Assembly (NCBI GenBank): GCA_023151255.1
Contig: JAKLJG010000015.1
Location: forward strand, 1 to 48,038
Direction: 5' to 3'
Length of the DNA: 48,038 bases
From: Cyclobacteriaceae bacterium
GTDB lineage: Bacteria > Bacteroidota > Bacteroidia > Cytophagales > Cyclobacteriaceae
The notes beneath the pieces are model-generated. The model was not told the origin of the DNA, did not search any database, and saw only the letters and a program-made list of their open reading frames with translations. The first letter of the stretch is position 1. The number at the start of each line of letters is the position of its first letter. A program made the position numbers and the translations under genes. Positions 42,839 through 48,038 of the stretch are shown in pieces.

Positions 42839-44548
42839 ATGAAAAAGATTATCTGCATTATCTCCATGTTGGTTGCTGCTATCGGCATAAGCGCACAGTC
42901 CAACCTGCTGCTGCAAACCAGCGAAGTGCACAACCTGCTGGTTCATTACGAAGCCGATCGCGGAAGCCTGTACCGGTTTTATACCATCATCAACTCGCCC
43001 GAACGCAGGGAGCGTCTTAAAACGTTTTACACCGACTACCTGAACCGGCTGCAGCAACTCCCGTTCGAGAATCTTTCTCAAGGGGGCAAAGTAGATTACC
43101 TGTTGTTTAAGCGCGATCTGCAGGAAGCGCTGTATCAATTGTCGGTTGAAGAGCGTGAATACAACCAGGTGAAACGGTATGTAACGATGGCCGATCCGCT
43201 GTACGACATTGAGAAGAAACGCAGGCGGGGTATTAGCCTGAACAGCGAAGAGGTTGCCGGACAACTGAACGAGATCCAAAAGAAAATAAACGAGGCCATT
43301 AAAAAACTCGCACAAGAACCAAGCTTTACACCCGAACTGGCCGAGCGTGCCGAGCAAACCGTGCGGGGTCAAAAAGCCGCCCTGCGCAGCGTGTATAATT
43401 TTTACAACGGCTACGATCCGTTGTTCTCCTGGTGGGTTGAAAAACCCTACCAGTTGCTTGATACCGCATTGGGCACCTATGCCGCACAGTTGAAGAAGAA
43501 AATCGATCCTACCAAATTGCCGAAAGATGACGGCAGCGGCATTATCGGCAACCCCATTGGCCGCGATGAAATCATCCGGCAGTTGCGCTATGAAATGATG
43601 CCTTATACACCGGAAGAACTGATTGACATTGCCAACAAAGAATTTGCCTGGTGCGATTACGAAATGCTGAAAGCCAGCAATGAAATGGGGTTTGGCAACG
43701 ACTGGAAAAAAGCGCTGGAAAAAGTGAAACAAAGTTTTGTGCCTCCGGGAAAGCAGCCAGAAGCTATGGTTGATTTGTACAATCAGTCTATGGATTTTAT
43801 CCGTAAGAACGATTTGATTACCATACCGCCCTTGGCGGAAGAAACCTGGCGCACCCGCATGATACCCCCCCAGCAACAATTAGTGAGCCCTTTCTTCTTG
43901 GGCGGGGAATTATTTCAAATCTCCTACCCCACCAACACCATGAACCATGATGATAAGTTAATGAGTATGCGGGGTAACAACCCGCACTTCTCGCGGGCCA
44001 CCGTACATCATGAACTCATTGCCGGACACCACCTGCAGCAGTTTATGAACAACCGCAACAAAGCCTACCGCAATTTCCGCACGGCCTTCTGGACGGAGGG
44101 CTGGGCCCTTTACTGGGAAATGATTTTATGGGACATGAACTTTCCGCGCAATGCCGAAGATCGCATCGGCATGTTGTTTTGGCGTATGCACCGCTGCGCA
44201 CGCATCATTTTTTCACTCAACTACCACATGGGCAAGTGGACACCGCAACAGTGCATTGATTTTCTGGTTGACCGTGTTGGTCACGAACGCGCCAATGCCG
44301 AAGGCGAAGTACGAAGGTCGTTCACCGGCCGGTACGGCCCGCTCTACCAGTTAGCCTATATGATGGGCGCGCTACAATTTTATTCGCTCAAGAAAGAATT
44401 GGTTGACAGCGGCAAAATGACTTACAAACAATTTCACGATGCCGTAATGAGCGAAAACAGCATGCCGGTAGAAATGGTGCGGGCCATATTAACGAATCAA
44501 AAACTGACTAAAGATTTTACCACCCAGTGGCGGTTTTATGGAAAATAG
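42839..44548 (+). CDS. DUF885 family exported metallopeptidase-like protein
   Basis: A 569-aa protein with a signal peptide (MKKIICIISMLVAAIGISAQ). It is mostly helical. The zinc-binding-like motif is HHELIAGHH (His390-His398; H-E-x-x-x-G-H), with a downstream Glu in AFWTEGWALYWE as the likely third ligand. Other family segments are VGHERANAEGEVRRSF and QLAYMMGALQFYSLK. DUF885 is related to M3-like helical peptidases; substrates are unknown. It lies 5 nt downstream of the acylase-type gene, so the two are probably one operon. The 3' end faces the lamin-tail gene 3 nt away. Confidence 0.9.
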   Translation: MKKIICIISMLVAAIGISAQSNLLLQTSEVHNLLVHYEADRGSLYRFYTIINSPERRERLKTFYTDYLNRLQQLPFENLSQGGKVDYLLFKRDLQEALYQLSVEEREYNQVKRYVTMADPLYDIEKKRRRGISLNSEEVAGQLNEIQKKINEAIKKLAQEPSFTPELAERAEQTVRGQKAALRSVYNFYNGYDPLFSWWVEKPYQLLDTALGTYAAQLKKKIDPTKLPKDDGSGIIGNPIGRDEIIRQLRYEMMPYTPEELIDIANKEFAWCDYEMLKASNEMGFGNDWKKALEKVKQSFVPPGKQPEAMVDLYNQSMDFIRKNDLITIPPLAEETWRTRMIPPQQQLVSPFFLGGELFQISYPTNTMNHDDKLMSMRGNNPHFSRATVHHELIAGHHLQQFMNNRNKAYRNFRTAFWTEGWALYWEMILWDMNFPRNAEDRIGMLFWRMHRCARIIFSLNYHMGKWTPQQCIDFLVDRVGHERANAEGEVRRSFTGRYGPLYQLAYMMGALQFYSLKKELVDSGKMTYKQFHDAVMSENSMPVEMVRAILTNQKLTKDFTTQWRFYGK

Positions 44549-44551
44549 AAA

Positions 44552-46864
44552 CTAATAACGGGCGGCAATCACAACCCGCTTTCTGAAAGTTTCTACGGCA
44601 CCAGAGGAATCAAAAACCTCAAACCATACTACGTAATACCCGGGGCGGGCTTTGATGCCGTCATAGCGGTCGCCATCCCACCGGTAAAAACCTTCGGTGG
44701 CCAGTGTTTCGTTGTTGGCAATCTGTTTGATTTCCCTTCCCTGCTGGTCGAGGATTTTAATATTGGCGACTCTACCCCCCTGATCAAACCGATACCGGAT
44801 CTCGGTAAAATCGGGTTGACCGTAAAGCGGAACAAACAACTCAGGTTCGATTTTCACCTCACCCGTAATAACAGGAGTAGCTGCTGAATTTGAATTCGGC
44901 AAACCGGGCGTGGCAAAGCCTGCTACCGATGCAGCCGATTTCCAGTTGTTCGCATCATTGGTGGGACTGCTCATGTGAATCCGCTCCAGCGACACGCCTT
45001 CCTTATCGCGAAGAAATACTGAATGATAATCGCGTGAGTATCGAAAGTTATCGAGTACAATTAAATTTTCATTGACTACACTAACTGTTCCTTCATTATC
45101 CGGAAACGAAGGCAGGGTATTTACTTTTACAATCATGCCCGATTCTGCTTTCGGATAGTGCGAAAGGATAGTAAACGGGTCGGCAGTAAATGCCATGATC
45201 TCCTGTGGCGCTAAAAGCAGATCATCTGTTGTAATAGTTTCCGGGTTTGTAGCCACACCATTTTCAAAATTGCCAATCGCGAAGTTTCTCAGGTTAATAT
45301 ATTTCTGCGAGCGATTAACGACCTCCAAAAAATCAACCCCGAAGGGTTTTGGATTAAAAAGAATTTCATTGATTACGATATCAAGCGGTTCTGCCGGTTC
45401 AGGCAAACCAAAATTTACGGTATTAAAGTTTTGCTGAATTGGATTACCTGCACAATCATAAATGTTGCTGACTGTTATCGAATAAGTTTGCTGTGGCTGC
45501 ACAGTTGCAGTTAAATCGAGCAGAACTTCACGAAGCGTGGACGATGCAAACGAAACAGTGGTAACAGTAATTGATGGTGTGAGCAAGAAATTTTCAGCAG
45601 CAGGTAAGGTGCTCTCCAGTTTTTCATCAAACCGTAATTTCAGCTGGGCTACGCCTACCGGAATAGCCGAAAGCAATTTCGGGCCGGTCAGGTCGGGTTT
45701 GTTCGCCTTCACAGAATTTTGTTGCCCGGGCGTTCCCCCGGAAGCATGTTCCGAAGCCACCCAGTTTTCTTCTTCGGCACAAATGTTTTCGGGGTCAATT
45801 AACTCAAGCGACCATCCGCCTTGTTTCTTATCATCACTTTTGTACCAGGTATCGGTGTAATTTACTTCATCAATTAGGTTATCCATGGCATCGCGAAGCC
45901 GGATGATATCTCCGCTATTATTTAGTGTTGGGAAATTCGAAACACCAAGGGTAGGCCCAATTGGTGCATAAGCCGATGCTGAGGATGTGGATGTAATTAT
46001 CACATAGGCTGCCGGTGCAAGAGTATAGCTTGGCAGCGTAGCGGTTGATGATGGATCGGAAAGCTTCCAGCCTGCCAGATTAATGGGGTTACTGCTTCGG
46101 TTAAACAACTCCACAAACTCGGCTTCGGGCAAGCCAATTACCGGGTTGGGATCAGGAAAAAGTTCTGTAATAATTACGTCTTTGAAATCTGATGGTGGAG
46201 GAGGGGTGTATGGATCGCCTGTAACAATGAAGTCATCGAAATAAAAGTGCGAAGAACGCGTGGAGGTGTAGCTGCAATAAATTCCAAAATACATAGATGC
46301 CGGGTGCGCCACATCATTTACGTTGCCTTCTGAAATAAAGGTGCCTGTCATTCCTGCATCCGAAAACAATTCCCAGTTGCCGTTATCATCCCGTGTTACC
46401 TTTACTCGTATTACCACCGGATCGGCATTTACCCGTCCATCCAATCCATCAATAATTTTTGTGCGCGTGGTTCCGGTTTGGCGGTACAGGCTTACCTCAT
46501 CCGGGGTATCGCCAATAAGAACAAAATACCCGTTAAGTGCTGCGGAAAGATCGCTTTGCGTGGAGGAAAGATATACGCGTGCAAAGTTGCTGGAAGACGG
46601 ATTAAAGTTAAGTTGGACGGAGAACTCCCACACTGAAGTATTAATGGCTGAACTCGCTGTTACCAGGTAGGCGATATCGGCCACGGCCGGTGCCTGAAGC
46701 CGAAGCCGCCCGCCATCAATTATAAACTTGGTATCCATTCCCATCCACGCAGGATTAGCCGTAAAATCCCCATCCGAAAAATTGTCGGTAAACTGGGCAA
46801 TACAGGATGTAGAGCACAAAAGAAAAATCAATACACCTACGCCTCCCCCCTTGAGGGGGGACAA
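44552..46864 (-). CDS. Secreted lamin-tail domain protein with FlgD-Ig-like C-terminal region
   Basis: A large exported protein (770 aa from TTG 46864). The signal peptide is VGVLIFLLCSTSCIAQ. Two lamin-tail domains are clear: near residues 230-390 (ELFPDPNPVIGLPEAEFVEL) and 520-660 (INEILFNPKPFGVDFLEVVN). Between them is an SbsA-type Ig-like domain (LKLRFDEKLESTLPAAENF). The C-terminus is FlgD-Ig-like (GFYRWDGDRYDG, RPGYYVVWFEVFDSSG). The start is unclear: codons upstream are a palindromic repeat (46845-46871), and an alternative TTG at 46831 gives a 12-residue leader. The open frame to 47224 is spurious. Confidence 0.8.
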   Translation of the reverse strand: MSPLKGGGVGVLIFLLCSTSCIAQFTDNFSDGDFTANPAWMGMDTKFIIDGGRLRLQAPAVADIAYLVTASSAINTSVWEFSVQLNFNPSSSNFARVYLSSTQSDLSAALNGYFVLIGDTPDEVSLYRQTGTTRTKIIDGLDGRVNADPVVIRVKVTRDDNGNWELFSDAGMTGTFISEGNVNDVAHPASMYFGIYCSYTSTRSSHFYFDDFIVTGDPYTPPPPSDFKDVIITELFPDPNPVIGLPEAEFVELFNRSSNPINLAGWKLSDPSSTATLPSYTLAPAAYVIITSTSSASAYAPIGPTLGVSNFPTLNNSGDIIRLRDAMDNLIDEVNYTDTWYKSDDKKQGGWSLELIDPENICAEEENWVASEHASGGTPGQQNSVKANKPDLTGPKLLSAIPVGVAQLKLRFDEKLESTLPAAENFLLTPSITVTTVSFASSTLREVLLDLTATVQPQQTYSITVSNIYDCAGNPIQQNFNTVNFGLPEPAEPLDIVINEILFNPKPFGVDFLEVVNRSQKYINLRNFAIGNFENGVATNPETITTDDLLLAPQEIMAFTADPFTILSHYPKAESGMIVKVNTLPSFPDNEGTVSVVNENLIVLDNFRYSRDYHSVFLRDKEGVSLERIHMSSPTNDANNWKSAASVAGFATPGLPNSNSAATPVITGEVKIEPELFVPLYGQPDFTEIRYRFDQGGRVANIKILDQQGREIKQIANNETLATEGFYRWDGDRYDGIKARPGYYVVWFEVFDSSGAVETFRKRVVIAARY

Positions 46865-46871
46865 AGGGGGG
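46845..46871. repeat. GC-rich palindromic repeat at the start of the lamin-tail gene
   Basis: A run CCCCCC, TTGA, GGGGGG, ACAAA, GGGGGG, in which the C6 can pair with either G6 run. It sits across the probable start of the lamin-tail gene and is unlike its neighbours in composition. It resembles dispersed C/G-run palindromes I associate with Bacteroidota genomes; copy number in this genome is unknown. Confidence 0.6.
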
Positions 46872-46921
46872 TGTTGATCATTATCATGAACAACGGATAT
46901 CACCACTATTACCAAAAATAC

Positions 46922-46929
46922 TATTTTTG
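46922..46929 (+). promoter_or_regulatory. Possible -7 element for asd
   Basis: TATTTTTG matches TAnnTTTG and lies 75 nt before ATG 47004. No TTG was found at the usual -33 distance, so this is weak. Confidence 0.35.
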
Positions 46930-47003
46930 CGCGGCCGTTCGGGAAACCGGCCGGCTCTGCAGTTGTATTGCCCGCAAGGGCTTTAATCAGAATGCCAAGA
47001 GAA

Positions 47004-47996
47004 ATGAAATTAGCCGTTGTGGGGGCCACCGGTTTGGTTGGCCAGGAAATCCTGAAAGTACTTGACGAACGAAACTTTCCTTTTGATGAGATGTATTTGG
47101 TAGCCTCCGATAAATCGGTAGGCCAACCCATTGCCTTCAAGGGAAAATCGTACGAAATCAAAAGTATTGATGAGGTGTGCAAGCTCGCACCCGACATCGC
47201 CATTTTTTCGGCAGGCGGAAACACCTCTCTGGAGTGGGCGCCCCGTTATGCCGAGATGGGCACCATTGTTATTGATAACTCCTCGGCCTGGCGCATGGAT
47301 CCGACCAAGAAATTGATTGTGCCGGAAATCAACGGCCATGAATTAACCATTGATGACCGCATCATTGCCAACCCGAATTGCTCCACCATTCAAATGGTGA
47401 TGGTGCTGGCCCCGCTTCATGTAAAATACAAGTTAAAGCGCGTGGTGGTATCAACGTATCAGTCTGTTACCGGCACAGGCAAAGATGCCGTTCAGCAATT
47501 AATGAATGAACGTGCCAATGTAAAAGGAACCAAAGTTTATCCGCACGCCATTGATATGAACGCTCTACCGCATATCGATGTATTTCTCGACAACGGGTAT
47601 ACCAAGGAGGAAATGAAAATGGTCAATGAAACCCGCAAGATTCTGGGTGACCAAACCATTGGCGTTACATCAACCACGGTGCGCGTTCCTACTATGGGCG
47701 GTCATGCCGAAGCCGTGAATGCCGAATTTTATCACGACTTTGCCTGCAGCGAAATCCGGTCCATCCTGGCCAACACCCCGGGCGTTATCGTACAAGACGA
47801 CCCGAAAAATAATATCTACCCGATGCCCATCAACGCCAAGGGCCGCGATGAAGTGTTCGTTGGTCGCATCCGCAGGGATGAATCACAACCCAACACCGTA
47901 AACCTGTGGATTGTTGCTGATAACCTGCGCAAAGGCGCTGCAACCAATGCCGTACAGATTGCCGAGTTTATGTTAGAGAAAAGCTTGGTATATTAA
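47004..47996 (+). CDS. asd: Aspartate-semialdehyde dehydrogenase
   Basis: A 330-aa dehydrogenase. The NADP-binding motif is GATGLVGQEIL (residues 7-17). The catalytic Cys is in IANPNCSTIQM (Cys126), and the substrate-binding GGHAEAVNAEF holds His234. SVTGTGKDAVQQL is the usual motif after the catalytic site. It reduces aspartyl-phosphate to the semialdehyde for lysine, threonine and methionine synthesis and cell-wall diaminopimelate. The open frame starts at a TTG 36 nt upstream, but ATG 47004 gives the family beginning MKLAVVGATG. Only 42 nt remain after the stop. Confidence 0.96.
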   Translation: MKLAVVGATGLVGQEILKVLDERNFPFDEMYLVASDKSVGQPIAFKGKSYEIKSIDEVCKLAPDIAIFSAGGNTSLEWAPRYAEMGTIVIDNSSAWRMDPTKKLIVPEINGHELTIDDRIIANPNCSTIQMVMVLAPLHVKYKLKRVVVSTYQSVTGTGKDAVQQLMNERANVKGTKVYPHAIDMNALPHIDVFLDNGYTKEEMKMVNETRKILGDQTIGVTSTTVRVPTMGGHAEAVNAEFYHDFACSEIRSILANTPGVIVQDDPKNNIYPMPINAKGRDEVFVGRIRRDESQPNTVNLWIVADNLRKGAATNAVQIAEFMLEKSLVY

Positions 47997-48038
47997 TTTC
48001 CATTTCACGCTATAATAACACAAGCCGGAGCCATCCGG

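Noticed and set aside
42812-43879. 355-codon open frame antisense to the DUF885 gene
   Set aside because: The plus-strand gene has a signal peptide and family motifs; the antisense frame has biased Phe/Gln/His composition and no domain.
46865-47224. Upstream extension of the lamin-tail gene into asd
   Set aside because: The extra codons are antisense to asd (NADP motif region) and do not look like a natural protein; the signal peptide starts near 46864.

Overview
The window looks like a chromosomal piece of a Bacteroidota bacterium, most likely a Cytophagales-type glider. The evidence is gldE-gldD at the left edge, a PorE-like four-domain OmpA lipoprotein of the type 9 secretion/gliding machinery, TonB receptor + PepSY genes, a lamin-tail/FlgD-like surface protein, few clear Shine-Dalgarno sites, and promoters of the Bacteroidota form (TTG, about 17-20 nt, TAnnTTTG). 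No phage, plasmid, IS element, CRISPR array or rRNA was seen. There is one tRNA (Phe-GAA). Most genes are chromosomal housekeeping or periplasmic functions. The organism assignment is inferred from gene content, not from a marker comparison.

Layout. 1-2.2 kb: gldE (partial), gldD and a class V aminotransferase in one operon. 2.2-3.6 kb: two damaged genes, a 2H phosphoesterase with an amber codon at position 5 and a frameshifted lipoprotein. 3.6-9.5 kb: DPP-IV-type peptidase, DUF1801, DUF2911, a 39-aa membrane peptide, a LOG-family hydrolase, a two-lobed retropepsin-PDZ protein and a stand-alone receiver-like protein. 9.5-13.4 kb: a compact biosynthetic cluster (FAD oxidoreductase, UbiA-type prenyltransferase, type III polyketide synthase, methyltransferase). 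It resembles the Streptomyces srsABC phenolic-lipid logic with a prenyltransferase added and is the best candidate here for an uncharacterised pathway. 13.4-21.2 kb: lipoproteins, an amidohydrolase and a beta-propeller protein encoded separately, a deoxynucleoside kinase, and then a single protein that fuses a propeller to an amidohydrolase.

21.2-24.6 kb: a metal/heme-type uptake group (small membrane protein, TonB-dependent receptor with FRAP/NPNL boxes, PepSY protein), containing a perfect 13-bp palindrome. 24.6-29.4 kb, minus strand: collagen-like exported protein, recJ, lptB and a GH3-family adenylating enzyme. 29.5-33.7 kb, minus strand: PorE-like lipoprotein, fumC and a SPOR-like coiled-coil protein. 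33.7-36.4 kb, minus strand: a membrane ferredoxin, a CCG-domain protein and a small Cys-containing protein, forming a heterodisulfide-reductase-like electron-transfer operon. 36.4-38.3 kb: tRNA-Phe with promoter and terminator, a GIY-YIG protein and an orphan histidine kinase. 38.3-40.6 kb, minus strand: DksA-like protein, scpB and an rRNA pseudouridine synthase. 40.7-48 kb: penicillin acylase-like protein, DUF885 peptidase, lamin-tail surface protein and asd.

Starts were moved inward from the longest open frame where a signal peptide, family N-terminus or upstream overlap made this clear. Promoters and terminators were found by eye.
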